This document shows, piece by piece, positions 56,700-64,000 of a stretch of 64,000 bases of DNA. Each line of letters opens with the position of its first letter. Within the stretch, counting starts at the first letter, position 1. The notes under the pieces are model-generated. The model searched no databases. It was given only the letters and a program-made list of their open reading frames with translations, and was not told where the DNA came from. The DNA comes from Caulobacter flavus (GTDB taxonomy: Bacteria; Pseudomonadota; Alphaproteobacteria; Caulobacterales; Caulobacteraceae), in assembly GCF_003722335.1 (NCBI RefSeq), contig NZ_CP026100.1, forward strand, positions 5,244,001 through 5,308,000, read 5' to 3'. The position numbers and the translations under genes are program-made.

Positions 56700-57173
56700 T
56701 TACCAGCGGTAGTGCGAGAAGGCCCGGTTGGCTTCAGCCATCTTGTGGGTGTCTTCGCGCTTCTTCACCGCGGTGCCGCGGTTGTTCGAAGCGTCGAGCA
56801 GCTCACCGGCCAGCTTTTCGGTCATGGTGTTTTCGCCGCGCTTGCGAGCGGCGGTCACCAGCCAACGGATGGCCAGGGCGCGACGACGGTCCGGACGGAC
56901 CTCGACCGGCACCTGATAGGTGGCGCCGCCGACGCGGCGCGACCGGACTTCGATCGCCGGGGCGACGTTGTCCAGGGCGGAGTGGAAGGTTTCAAGCGGA
57001 CCTTGGTCCTTGCGCTTGGCTTCCAGGATATCGAAGGCGCCGTAGATGATGTTTTCAGCGACGGCTTTCTTACCTTCATACATCACGTAGTTCATGAACT
57101 TCGTGACAATCAGGTCCCCGAACTTCGGATCCGGCAGAACCTGACGCTTCTCGGCGCGACGGCGACGGGACAT
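56700..57173 (-). CDS. rpsG: 30S ribosomal protein S7
   Basis: 157 residues, full length. Primary 16S rRNA-binding protein that nucleates the 30S head. Sequence is canonical: MSRRRRAEKRQVLPDPKFGD, KFMNYVMYEGKKAVAENIIY, VEVRSRRVGGATYQVPVEVR and the C-terminal KMAEANRAFSHYRW. In E. coli S7 represses translation of its own operon by binding the rpsL-rpsG spacer. The spacer here is only 12 bases, so that exact mechanism may not apply. Confidence 0.98.
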   Translation of the reverse strand: MSRRRRAEKRQVLPDPKFGDLIVTKFMNYVMYEGKKAVAENIIYGAFDILEAKRKDQGPLETFHSALDNVAPAIEVRSRRVGGATYQVPVEVRPDRRRALAIRWLVTAARKRGENTMTEKLAGELLDASNNRGTAVKKREDTHKMAEANRAFSHYRW

Positions 57174-57185
57174 TCTTCTTTTTCC

Positions 57186-57557
57186 TTACTTCGGACGCTT
57201 GGCGCCGTAGAGCGAACGACGCTGCTTACGATCCTTGACCCCTTGGGTGTCGAGGACGCCGCGCAGGATGTGATAACGGACGCCGGGCAAGTCCTTGACG
57301 CGGCCGCCGCGGATGAGCACCACCGAGTGCTCCTGCAGGTTGTGGCCTTCGCCCGGGATGTAGCACACGGCTTCGATGCCGGTGGTCAGACGGACCTTGG
57401 CGACCTTACGCAAAGCCGAGTTCGGCTTCTTCGGGGTCGTCGTGTAGACGCGGGTGCAGACGCCGCGACGTTGGGGGCAGCCCTTCAGGGCGGGCACCTT
57501 GTTCCGGACCGGCTTCGGAGAGCGCGGCTTGCGGATGAGCTGGTTGACGGTAGGCAT
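57186..57557 (-). CDS. rpsL: 30S ribosomal protein S12
   Basis: 123 residues, full length, sits at the decoding centre. Conserved VYTTTPKKPNSALRKVAKVR and GGRVKDLPGVRYHILRGVLD are intact. The positions that change in streptomycin-resistant strains (equivalent to Lys42/43 in TPKKPNS and Lys87/88 in GGRVKDLPG) are lysines, so the sequence predicts a sensitive ribosome. First gene of the str operon; transcription probably starts about 200 bases upstream. Confidence 0.98.
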   Translation of the reverse strand: MPTVNQLIRKPRSPKPVRNKVPALKGCPQRRGVCTRVYTTTPKKPNSALRKVAKVRLTTGIEAVCYIPGEGHNLQEHSVVLIRGGRVKDLPGVRYHILRGVLDTQGVKDRKQRRSLYGAKRPK

Positions 57558-57766
57558 TAAGTCTCTGCTCTGATGGAAGCGTGTGCCTTTCGGCCGAGGC
57601 GCTTCAGGGTCCTTGTTGTTCTTCTTTCCGGCTTCAAGGCTCCGGTTGGAGACCCGATAAACACGAAACTCGCCGGGACGCGGAAAGCGTTCCGGCGGGC
57701 CTGCCGTCGGTTAAGGGACGGACGCTCATCAGGACGGGCGCAAGACCCACCTCGAAAAGAGCGCGG

Positions 57767-57795
57767 AACCTACTCGCGAAGGGGCTCCACGTCAA
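57767..57795 (-). promoter_or_regulatory. Putative promoter of the str operon
   Basis: On the minus strand TTGACG (57795-57790) and TAGGTT (57772-57767) are 17 bases apart, close to the Caulobacter vegetative consensus with its TTGACG -35. The leader to rpsL would be about 200 bases. The remaining part of the 354-base gap 57558-57911 holds no ORF I believe. Confidence 0.5.
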
Positions 57796-57911
57796 TCGTC
57801 GCCTTCTGCGTCGGTTAACGCGACGTTTACTCGCTCCGCGACAAGGCCACGCTTTCGCCATCAGCGGTCGACAGCCTGAGCCTGCAACCCTCCCTTGTCG
57901 TCGAGTCTCTC

Positions 57912-58694
57912 GTGGTCGAAGCCGCCGCGCGGTCGATAACCCTTCTGCTGGATCGCCCCGCCGAAACCAAGCCCGACAAGCGGTTCTGGGCCGTGGCGGG
58001 CGGGTCGGCGGCCGTGCACCTGGCGGTGCTGGCCTGGCTGGCCCTGCCCGTGCGCGAGGTCTTTCCGGACCAAGACGTGGTGTCGACCGTGACCATCGAC
58101 CTGATGAGCGAGGCGCCGCGCGAGGTTCCGCGAGAGGCGAGCCGGCAGGCCCCGGCCGCGGCCGCCAACCCGCTGCCGATTCCACGCGAGGCCCGCCGCC
58201 CGGCCCCCTCGGGAATCGCCCCCTCGCCTTTCGTCGCCGCGCCCTCGGCCGGACAACGCGACCGCGGCGCCGGCGAGCATCCCGCGCCGCTGCCCGCCGC
58301 CCAGCCCGGCGGCGACCTGAAGGCGGCGCTGCGCGGCAGCGGCACGGGCTGCGCCAATGACAAGGCCGTTGGCCTCAACCGCCGCGAACGCGAGCGCTGC
58401 GACGAGCGCTGGGGCGAGGCCGCACGCAAGGCGCCCGAATACGCGGCCCCCATCGAGGCGGGAAAGCGCCGCGACTTCGACATCCAGTCGCTGCGCCAGG
58501 AGGCCGCCCGCGCCTATCGCGACGCGCCGATGGGCCCGGGCGTCGACCATCGCAGCCGCGACGGTCCGGGACGCGGCAAGGACATCCCGATGGTCGGGGG
58601 CCTGGAGCAGGACGGCCTGGGCCGCGAACGCGACGCCAGGGGCCAGCAACTGCGCCTGCTCGAGATGCAGCAGAAGAAGGCCAGGAAGGACTAG
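57912..58694 (+). CDS. TonB-like single-pass membrane protein of unknown function
   Basis: 260 residues from GTG 57912. After a short cytosolic N terminus, one membrane helix (WAVAGGSAAVHLAVLAWLAL) and a Pro/Ala/Arg-rich spacer (EAPREVPREASRQAPAAAAN onward) follow the layout of TonB or TolA. The C-terminal part is different: CANDKAVGLNRRERERCDER with two cysteines, and a charged helical end (RLLEMQQKKARKD), but no TonB fold. It resembles the unexplained TonB-like proteins often left as hypothetical in Caulobacter. The gene is divergent from the str operon and convergent with the S9 peptidase, 18 bases away. Confidence 0.7.
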   Translation: MVEAAARSITLLLDRPAETKPDKRFWAVAGGSAAVHLAVLAWLALPVREVFPDQDVVSTVTIDLMSEAPREVPREASRQAPAAAANPLPIPREARRPAPSGIAPSPFVAAPSAGQRDRGAGEHPAPLPAAQPGGDLKAALRGSGTGCANDKAVGLNRRERERCDERWGEAARKAPEYAAPIEAGKRRDFDIQSLRQEAARAYRDAPMGPGVDHRSRDGPGRGKDIPMVGGLEQDGLGRERDARGQQLRLLEMQQKKARKD

Positions 58695-58712
58695 CCCCCT
58701 TCCCTGCCGCCC

Positions 58713-60740
58713 CTAGCGAGCGACCGGCAGGTGCTTGGCCAGGAACTGCTCGGTCGCCTCCAGCACGCGGGTGCGGGAGGCCGAGTTGGTCAGATAGTGG
58801 TCGTCCTTCTCCAGGGCGAGCGTCTCGACCGGACGGCCGGCCGCCTGCAGGGCGTCGCGCATGCGCTCGGACTGGGCCGGCAGCACGGTAGTGTCGCGCT
58901 CGCCCCAGGCCAGCAGCACCGGCGGCGTGGCCTTGCTGACCCTGCGGGCCGGCGAGATCGAGGTCAGGGCGGTCGGGTCGCCTACGGTCGAGCCCATGAC
59001 CTGGCGCCAGTAGCGGAACGAGTCGGACTCCTTGCCGTAGGCCGTGACCGTCTCGCCCAAGGCCTGGGGCAGGTCGGAGACGCCGTTGACCGAGACCGCG
59101 CAGCGATAGGCGTCCGGGTTGAGGGTCGCGCCGGCCAGGGCCGAATAGCCGCCGAAGCTGGCGCCGACGATGCAGACCCGGGCCGGATCGACCACGCCGT
59201 CGGCGGCCAGGCTGGCGACGCCGTCCAGCAGGTCGGTCTGGATCTTGCCGCCCCATTCGCGCTCGCCCGCCTTCTCGAAGGCGTCGCCGAATCCGCCCGA
59301 ACCGCGGAACTGCGGCTGCAGCACCGCATAGCCCCGGGTGGCCAGGAACTGCGCCCACCAGTCGAAGTCGAACGCATCGCGGACGGCGGGGCCGCCGTGC
59401 GGCATGACGATCAGCGGCAGCTTGCCGCCGCTGGCCGGCGCGTTCGGCGGCAGGGTCAGGTAGGCCGGGATCTCCAGGCCGTCGCGCGCCTTGTAGGTCA
59501 GCCAGCGGGTCTGGCCCAGCGCCTGGTCCTTGAGCTCGGGATACTCCTCGCCGAGCGGCGAGATCTCCTTGCGGGCCCGGTCGAACAGGTACCAGGTCGC
59601 CGGCGCGGACGGCGAGGTCACCCGGGCGACGAAGCGCGTGCGGTCCTTCGACCAGCCGGTCAGCAGCACGTCGCGGCCCTTGAAGGCCCGCGAGAGCGCG
59701 CCGTGCACCGTGGCCAGCTGCGGGTCGAGCCACTCGTAGACCGGGCGCTCGCCGCCGGAGACGATGGCCACCGGCGTCGTCAGGTGGCTGTCGCGCAGCA
59801 GGCCGACGTCCTGGTTGGCGACCGCCTTGCCGACCGGCTCGGGCTCGCCGCCGGCCAGGCGGATGCGGATCACCTGCGCGACGCCGTCGGCGCCCTTGCG
59901 GATCATGAAGGCCGCGTCCTCGGCGTCGGAATAGCCCAGGTAGCTGTCCTCGCGGTCGGCGCTGGCCAGCGGCCGCCACTGCTTCTGGCCCTTGGCCCGG
60001 GCATAGAGGCTGACCTTGTGGCTGATGATGTCCTCGTCGACGCGCACGCGCGCCTCGCCGTCGGCGTCGACGCTCCAGCGCTTGGTGTCGGGCGTGCCGC
60101 GCTCGGCGACGGCCCCGCGCCCCTTGGCCACGTCCACGCGCCACAGGGTCCAGACCAGCGGGTTGATCACTCCCTTGCGGACGAGGCGGGTGCCGAGACT
60201 GCCCTCGCCGTTGTCGACCACCTGGTCCAGGCCCAGCACCAGGGCCTTGGGCTTTTCGCCGTCGACGACGCCCAGCACGGGCTGGCTCAGCGCGTAGGCC
60301 GAGGGATTGTCGCCCTCGAGCAGGGTCGAGACGACCTTGCCCTTGTTGTCGACGACGACGTTGCGCTCGAAACGGTAGGCGTTGCGCGGGCCGACCGTCT
60401 GCCAGTAGGCCGCGCGGACCAGCACGTAGCCCTCGCCGACCCAGCGCACGTCCATGGTCTGGACGTCGCCGAGCGCCAGCTGCGTCTCGCCCGGCTTGTC
60501 TATGGTGGCGAAGCGGACGGTGCGGGCCGCGGGCCCGCCGCCCAGGATGGCCAGCTGGTCGCCCGCTGGCGACATGGCGACGGACTGCACGCCCGGCAGC
60601 CGGCCGAAGGCCGAAGCCGGCGGCGGCGACTGCGCTTGCGCCCCCTGAAAGGCGACGAGCGACAGAACAGCCGCGGTCCCGAACCTAGAAAACACACCCA
60701 CCCCCGAACACGCGAAGCGGCAACAGCCGATCGCATGCAC
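58713..60740 (-). CDS. S9-family serine peptidase (prolyl oligopeptidase / acylaminoacyl-peptidase type)
   Basis: 675 residues from ATG 60740. GTG at 60701 or 60695 would give a shorter, more typical signal peptide (FGTAAVLSLVAFQGAQAQ). An N-terminal beta-propeller (about 40-400) has repeated strand blocks. The C-terminal alpha/beta hydrolase domain (about 410-675) has PLIVMPHGGPAVRDAFDFDW, the nucleophile in VCIVGASFGGYSALAGATL, the acid residue in VLLAWGERDTTVLPAQSERM and the histidine in LEKDDHYLTNSASR. It is an exported peptidase that trims short peptides. Start choice is uncertain; function is secure at family level. Confidence 0.9.
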   Translation of the reverse strand: MHAIGCCRFACSGVGVFSRFGTAAVLSLVAFQGAQAQSPPPASAFGRLPGVQSVAMSPAGDQLAILGGGPAARTVRFATIDKPGETQLALGDVQTMDVRWVGEGYVLVRAAYWQTVGPRNAYRFERNVVVDNKGKVVSTLLEGDNPSAYALSQPVLGVVDGEKPKALVLGLDQVVDNGEGSLGTRLVRKGVINPLVWTLWRVDVAKGRGAVAERGTPDTKRWSVDADGEARVRVDEDIISHKVSLYARAKGQKQWRPLASADREDSYLGYSDAEDAAFMIRKGADGVAQVIRIRLAGGEPEPVGKAVANQDVGLLRDSHLTTPVAIVSGGERPVYEWLDPQLATVHGALSRAFKGRDVLLTGWSKDRTRFVARVTSPSAPATWYLFDRARKEISPLGEEYPELKDQALGQTRWLTYKARDGLEIPAYLTLPPNAPASGGKLPLIVMPHGGPAVRDAFDFDWWAQFLATRGYAVLQPQFRGSGGFGDAFEKAGEREWGGKIQTDLLDGVASLAADGVVDPARVCIVGASFGGYSALAGATLNPDAYRCAVSVNGVSDLPQALGETVTAYGKESDSFRYWRQVMGSTVGDPTALTSISPARRVSKATPPVLLAWGERDTTVLPAQSERMRDALQAAGRPVETLALEKDDHYLTNSASRTRVLEATEQFLAKHLPVAR

Positions 60741-60760
60741 TCAGAGCGGTACCGGCCCTG

Positions 60761-60790
60761 GGCGTCAAGCCCAAGGCCAAGCTTGACGCG
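60761..60790 (-). terminator. Weak hairpin between the S9 peptidase and chemoreceptor genes
   Basis: GGCGTCAAGC / GCTTGACGC pair over nine bases with a 10-base loop, in the 58-base gap between the chemoreceptor stop and the peptidase start. There is no T run, so its role as terminator is doubtful. Confidence 0.3.
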
Positions 60791-60798
60791 CCTCCGGC

Positions 60799-62595
60799 TC
60801 AGCCTGCGCGGCGCAAGGGCGACGACGCCTGCGAAGTGCGGAAGCGGGCGACCATGCCCGACAGCTCGTCGGCGGCCGTGACCAGGTTGCGGCTGTCGCC
60901 GGCCGAGCGGCTGATCAGGGCCGCGTTGCGCTGGGCGCCCTGGTCCATCTGGTTGACGGCGGTGTTGACCTGCGAGAGGCCCACCGACTGCTCCTGGGCG
61001 CCGGCGGCGATCTGGCTGACGATGCCGTCGATGGCCTCGACCTGGGCGACGATCTTCTGCAGGGCCTCGCCCGTGCGGCCGACCAGCTTGACCCCGGCCT
61101 CGACCTGGCGGGCGCTGTCGGCGATGTGGACCTTGATCTCCTTGGCGGCTTCCGCCGAACGCTGGGCCAGGGCGCGGACTTCCTGAGCGACGACCGCGAA
61201 GCCCTTGCCCGCATCGCCGGCGCGCGCGGCCTCGACGCCCGCGTTGAGCGCCAGCAGGTTGGTCTGGAAAGCGATCTCGTCGATCACGCCGACGATCTGC
61301 CCGACCTGGTGGGACGAGGCCTCGACCCCGCCGATGGCGGCGATGGTGTCCTCGACCACGGCGCGCGAACGGCCGGCCTCGGTCTGGGCCTCGCGCACGG
61401 CCATGTGCGCCCCGCGCGCGCCCTCGGCGGTGCGGCGGACCGTGACGGTGATTTCTTCCAGAGCCGCGGCCGTCTCTTCCAGGCTGGCGGCCTGCTGCTC
61501 GGTGCGGTCGGAGATGTCGGACGAGGCGTCGGCGATGCTGCCGGCCCCGGCGTTGAGGGCGCCGACGGCGTCGACCACCGAACTCATCGCCGCTTCCAGC
61601 CGCTCGACGGCCTGGTTGAAGTCGCTGCGCAGGCCTTCGTAGTCATGGGCGAAGGGCTGATCGAGGCGGACCGTCAGGTCGCCGTTCGACAGGCGGCCCA
61701 GACCCTGGGCCAGGCTTTCGACCACCTGGCTCTGCTCGCGGGCCGAGCGGGCGTCGCGAGCCTGTGCGGCGGCGCGGTCGGCCTCGGCCTGGTCGCGATG
61801 GTTGGCCGCGTCGGCCTCGAAGCGTTGCTTGGCCTCCGCGTCGTCGCGGAAGGCGTGGACCGCGTCGGCCATCAGGCCGATGTCGTCCCGGCGGCCGGCG
61901 AACGGCAGCGCCACGTTCAGGTCGCCCTTCATCAGGCGGGCCATGGCCTCGCGCAGGGTCTTCAGCGGCGACAGCTGGCGGCGAACGGTCAGCACCGAGG
62001 CGACGCCGCCGGCCAGGCCCAGCACCACGCCGGCCGCGCCCAGCCAAGCCAGCTGGCGATAGACCGGACCGAAGTAGTCGGCCTTGGGCACGCCGACGAA
62101 CATCACGCCGATCACCTGGCCCGAGGCGTCCTTGATCGGGTCGTAGGCCACGAAGTAGTCGCGCTTGAGGATCTTGGTCTCGCCGCGATAGGGCTCCCCG
62201 CGACCGAGCACGGCGTCATAGACCGGGCCCTGGGCGAGGCTGGTGCCGACGGCGCGCGAGCCGTCCGGCTTCTCGACGTTGGTGGTGATGCGCTTGTCGC
62301 CCGCGAAGACGGTGGCCACGCCGCCGGCCAGCGCCTTGACGCGGTCGACGCCGGCCAGGTCGCCGTTCAGCACGTGGTCGCCGACCAGCAGCTGGTCGCC
62401 CTCGCGGCGGAACGCCTGGCCCTGGCGGCCGATGACGTCCCAGGCCACCCGCATGCTGGTTTCCTGCTGGGCGATGGCCTGCCCCTTGGCGAAGCCCAGC
62501 GAGCTCCAGGCGACGACGCCCAGCAGGCCGGCCAGCAGGACGGCGAAGGCGGCGGCGATGGTCAGGCTGACCTTGGTGGAGATGTCCGAGCGCAT
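60799..62595 (-). CDS. Methyl-accepting chemotaxis protein with periplasmic single Cache domain
   Basis: 598 residues. A membrane helix at the N terminus (VSLTIAAAFAVLLAGLLGVV) is followed by a periplasmic Cache-type sensor (about 40-185: GVDRVKALAGGVATVFAGDK, YFVAYDPIKDASGQVIGVMF). A second helix (LGAAGVVLGLAGGVASVL) leads to a HAMP domain (RRQLSPLKTLREAMARLMKG) and a second HAMP-like segment. The signalling domain (about 320-598) has tip IDEIAFQTNLLALNAGVEAA. Single-Cache receptors usually sense small organic acids or other ligands. The signalling tip is nearly identical to that of the globin-type receptor at 28756. No che operon is nearby. Confidence 0.92.
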   Translation of the reverse strand: MRSDISTKVSLTIAAAFAVLLAGLLGVVAWSSLGFAKGQAIAQQETSMRVAWDVIGRQGQAFRREGDQLLVGDHVLNGDLAGVDRVKALAGGVATVFAGDKRITTNVEKPDGSRAVGTSLAQGPVYDAVLGRGEPYRGETKILKRDYFVAYDPIKDASGQVIGVMFVGVPKADYFGPVYRQLAWLGAAGVVLGLAGGVASVLTVRRQLSPLKTLREAMARLMKGDLNVALPFAGRRDDIGLMADAVHAFRDDAEAKQRFEADAANHRDQAEADRAAAQARDARSAREQSQVVESLAQGLGRLSNGDLTVRLDQPFAHDYEGLRSDFNQAVERLEAAMSSVVDAVGALNAGAGSIADASSDISDRTEQQAASLEETAAALEEITVTVRRTAEGARGAHMAVREAQTEAGRSRAVVEDTIAAIGGVEASSHQVGQIVGVIDEIAFQTNLLALNAGVEAARAGDAGKGFAVVAQEVRALAQRSAEAAKEIKVHIADSARQVEAGVKLVGRTGEALQKIVAQVEAIDGIVSQIAAGAQEQSVGLSQVNTAVNQMDQGAQRNAALISRSAGDSRNLVTAADELSGMVARFRTSQASSPLRRAG

Positions 62596-62722
62596 GGGGT
62601 CCGGGCGAAGAGGAAGGAATTTGCACTCCTTTTCACGCCGACCGCCTGAAATTTCATTTAACGCGCTGAAATAACGAGAGTCTTTTTACAATTCGTCACA
62701 TTGCCACCGAAGGTTGCCAAAC

Positions 62723-63247
62723 TTATGCAGCCGGCTTTTCGGTCTTGGCAGGTCGGGTGATCCTGCCGTTGCAGGCCATCTTCCAGGCTTCCCAGTAGGC
62801 CGTGTCGAGATGGGCGCAGCCAGCCTTGTTGTAGGCGACTTCGGCGTCGTACCAGTCGACATCCTGCTCGCCGAGATACTTGAGCACCAGCGCCCTGCAC
62901 TGCGGCCTAGCCTTGGGCGACAGGGCGTCCTGCTCTCGGACGACCTGATAGGCCTCTTCGTTCGGGATCCTCTGCGCGACGAACCCCGTCCAGCGCTCGC
63001 CCGGCATGGCCGCGTCGAGGCAGACGAACCGCCCCTTTCCTTCGACGTCGCTGATCAGCGGATCACGGAACAGCACCTCCTTCGGCTCGGCAAACGTGCC
63101 GGTGACCACCTGAAACACCTCGTCGATCGCGACCTTGTCGGCGCCCGTGAAGCCGTCCGAGGGCTTGGGATCCGGCGGGATCTCCGGCGCGCAGGCGGTC
63201 AGGCCCAGGGCGGCCGCGACCGCCGCGATCGAGAGGCTGCGAAACAT
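62723..63247 (-). CDS. Hypothetical lipoprotein
   Basis: 174 residues from ATG 63247; the frame extends 15 codons upstream but without a signal. A lipoprotein signal (FRSLSIAAVAAALGLTACAP) with lipobox LTAC is followed by APEIPPDPKPSDGFTGADKV. The mature part has four cysteines (RFVCLDAAM, PQCRALVL, GCAHLDTA, MACNGRIT) that could form two disulfides. No known domain is recognised. It sits between the chemoreceptor and rpoC. On the minus strand it follows rpoC after 168 bases, including a terminator. Confidence 0.7.
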   Translation of the reverse strand: MFRSLSIAAVAAALGLTACAPEIPPDPKPSDGFTGADKVAIDEVFQVVTGTFAEPKEVLFRDPLISDVEGKGRFVCLDAAMPGERWTGFVAQRIPNEEAYQVVREQDALSPKARPQCRALVLKYLGEQDVDWYDAEVAYNKAGCAHLDTAYWEAWKMACNGRITRPAKTEKPAA

Positions 63248-63291
63248 GGACGTCCCCCGACATCCGGCCGCCCCGGCGACCGCGCAAAACA

Positions 63292-63322
63292 AAAGAGCGG
63301 CCGGGTTTCCCCGGCCGCTCCT
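63292..63322 (-). terminator. Rho-independent terminator of rpoC
   Basis: Perfect stem GAGCGGCCGGG / CCCGGCCGCTC (63295-63320) with a four-base loop. On the minus strand it is followed by TTTTGTTTTG. It lies about 96 bases after the rpoC stop, in the direction of rpoBC transcription. Confidence 0.85.
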
Positions 63323-63372
63323 TGTCTAGCACAACCCTTGAGGCTGTCCGCCGCCGATTACTCGGCGTCAGC

Positions 63373-63395
63373 CCGGGATGCCTGAGGCATCCCGG
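63373..63395. other. Extra hairpin in the rpoC 3' untranslated region
   Basis: CCGGGATGCC-TGA-GGCATCCCGG is a perfect 10-bp stem with a 3-base loop between the rpoC stop and its terminator. It may stabilise the 3' end of the message. Confidence 0.5.
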
Positions 63396-63407
63396 TTTCC
63401 GAGCAGC

Positions 63408-63430
63408 TCGGACGCCTATTCGGCGTCCGA
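63408..63430. other. Hairpin spanning the rpoC stop codon
   Basis: TCGGACGCC-TATTC-GGCGTCCGA is a perfect 9-bp stem. The 5-base loop contains part of the TAG stop (plus-strand CTA at 63416-63418). On the minus strand it starts in the last codons of rpoC. Confidence 0.5.
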
Positions 63431-64000
63431 GAGCGCGATTTCCGCCGGCAGCGGCTCCATCGCCTCTTCGCGCTGCTGGGCCAGCTGCTCGTCGCGCTTG
63501 GCGGCGACGCGCTGCAGGCTGCGCAGGTAGGAACCCGTACCAGCGGGGATCAGGCGACCCACGATGACGTTTTCCTTCAGGCCTTCCAGGGTGTCGGTCT
63601 TGCCGTGCACCGAGGCTTCGGTCAGGACGCGGGTCGTTTCCTGGAACGACGCGGCCGAGATGAAGCTCTTGGTCTGCAGCGAGGCCTTGGTGATGCCGAG
63701 CAGCACCGGCTGGGTCACAGCCGGACGGCCGCCGCGGGCGATCGCCTTGTCCTGCTCCTTGTCGAACTCCGGCTTATCAAGGTGGTCGCCCTTGATGAGG
63801 CCGGTGTCGCCGGGCTCAATGATCTCGACCTTCTGCAGCATCTGACGAACGATCGTCTCGATGTGCTTGTCGTTAATCGGCACGCCCTGCAGTCGATAGA
63901 CCTCCTGGATCTCGTCGACGAGGAAGTTGGCCAGGGCCTCGACGCCCAGGATGCGCAGGATGTCGTGCGGATCCGGGTTGCCGTCGATGATGTACTCGCC
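63416..64000 (-). CDS. rpoC: DNA-directed RNA polymerase beta' subunit, 3' end (partial)
   Basis: The last 194 codons of rpoC; the gene runs out of the right edge. Recognisable C-terminal features of beta': NPDPHDILRILGVEALANFL, EIQEVYRLQGVPINDKHIET, VRQMLQKVEIIEPGDTGLIK, SFISAASFQETTRVLTEASV and the basic LRSLQRVAAKRDEQLAQQRE near the end. Beta' forms half of the active-centre cleft. The tail after EEAMEPLPAEIALSDAE is short and acidic, typical of alphaproteobacteria. rpoB should lie further right. Confidence 0.97.
   Translation of the reverse strand, partial: GEYIIDGNPDPHDILRILGVEALANFLVDEIQEVYRLQGVPINDKHIETIVRQMLQKVEIIEPGDTGLIKGDHLDKPEFDKEQDKAIARGGRPAVTQPVLLGITKASLQTKSFISAASFQETTRVLTEASVHGKTDTLEGLKENVIVGRLIPAGTGSYLRSLQRVAAKRDEQLAQQREEAMEPLPAEIALSDAE

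Overview
This is a GC-rich (estimated by eye at about 65-70% GC, not counted) bacterial chromosome segment with tightly packed genes on both strands. Protein style, gene content and start codons (ATG, GTG and some TTG) point to an alphaproteobacterium of the Caulobacteraceae, most likely Caulobacter or a close relative. The pointers are a DUF2336 protein, a TTAA-N7-TTAA CtrA-type box, a globin-coupled chemoreceptor, a TonB-dependent receptor, DUF2147 and DUF6491 proteins, and an rpsL-rpsG-fusA-tuf operon. No prophage, insertion sequence, CRISPR array, rRNA or tRNA gene was seen, so this looks like core chromosome rather than an island.

Layout. 1-8.5 kb: a truncated Pro/Ala/Thr-rich secreted protein, ettA (ribosome-associated ABC-F ATPase), a TonB-dependent receptor followed by a PhoD-like phosphatase, a TlpA-like thioredoxin, a proline iminopeptidase and a HAD hydrolase. 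8.5-22 kb: an LtrA-type membrane protein, an O-antigen ligase/polymerase family protein overlapping prmA, an M24B aminopeptidase P, a DUF2147 protein, an acyltransferase-3 membrane enzyme, smpB-dapA, a large periplasmic soluble lytic transglycosylase and a secreted alpha/beta hydrolase. 22-28.7 kb: a SPOUT RNA methyltransferase, a divergent MFS transporter/LacI regulator pair with palindromes between them, and a YadA-type trimeric autotransporter with a small secreted partner. 28.7-41 kb: a globin-coupled chemoreceptor, an OpgD/MdoG periplasmic glucan enzyme, a four-gene Mla-type lipid transport operon (STAS-MlaE, MlaF, MlaD, auxiliary lipoprotein), a repeat-filled gene-poor kilobase, a DUF2336 protein, a membrane hybrid kinase and a CoA-transferase. 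41-52.7 kb: a lytic transglycosylase with a perfect CtrA-type box, a glycosyltransferase/deacetylase pair, a TonB protein, an acyl-CoA dehydrogenase, a ThiO-like oxidase, an XRE regulator, a 1052-residue GAF/PAS hybrid kinase with receiver and HPt domains, a DUF6491 protein and dctA. 52.7-64 kb, mostly minus strand: tuf, fusA, rpsG, rpsL, a TonB-like orphan, an S9 peptidase, a second chemoreceptor, a lipoprotein and the 3' end of rpoC.

Themes. Much of the window concerns the cell envelope: outer-membrane receptor and TonB, Mla lipid transport, two lytic transglycosylases, surface polysaccharide enzymes, osmoregulated glucan synthesis and a surface adhesin. Signalling proteins (two chemoreceptors, two hybrid kinases) and core translation/transcription genes make up most of the rest.

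The most unusual non-coding signal is a family of short nested palindromes, about a dozen copies, in gaps at gene ends. The second hairpin of each copy varies in sequence but keeps its pairing. A second, longer dispersed repeat occurs twice, and an unrelated 31-bp inverted repeat occurs once. Several promoter-proximal palindromes and direct repeats are also recorded. I did not find a clearly new multi-gene system; the best leads are the repeat families, the CtrA-box transglycosylase, the tandem 17-bp repeats in front of tonB, the adhesin locus and the gene-free 35.95-36.5 kb stretch.
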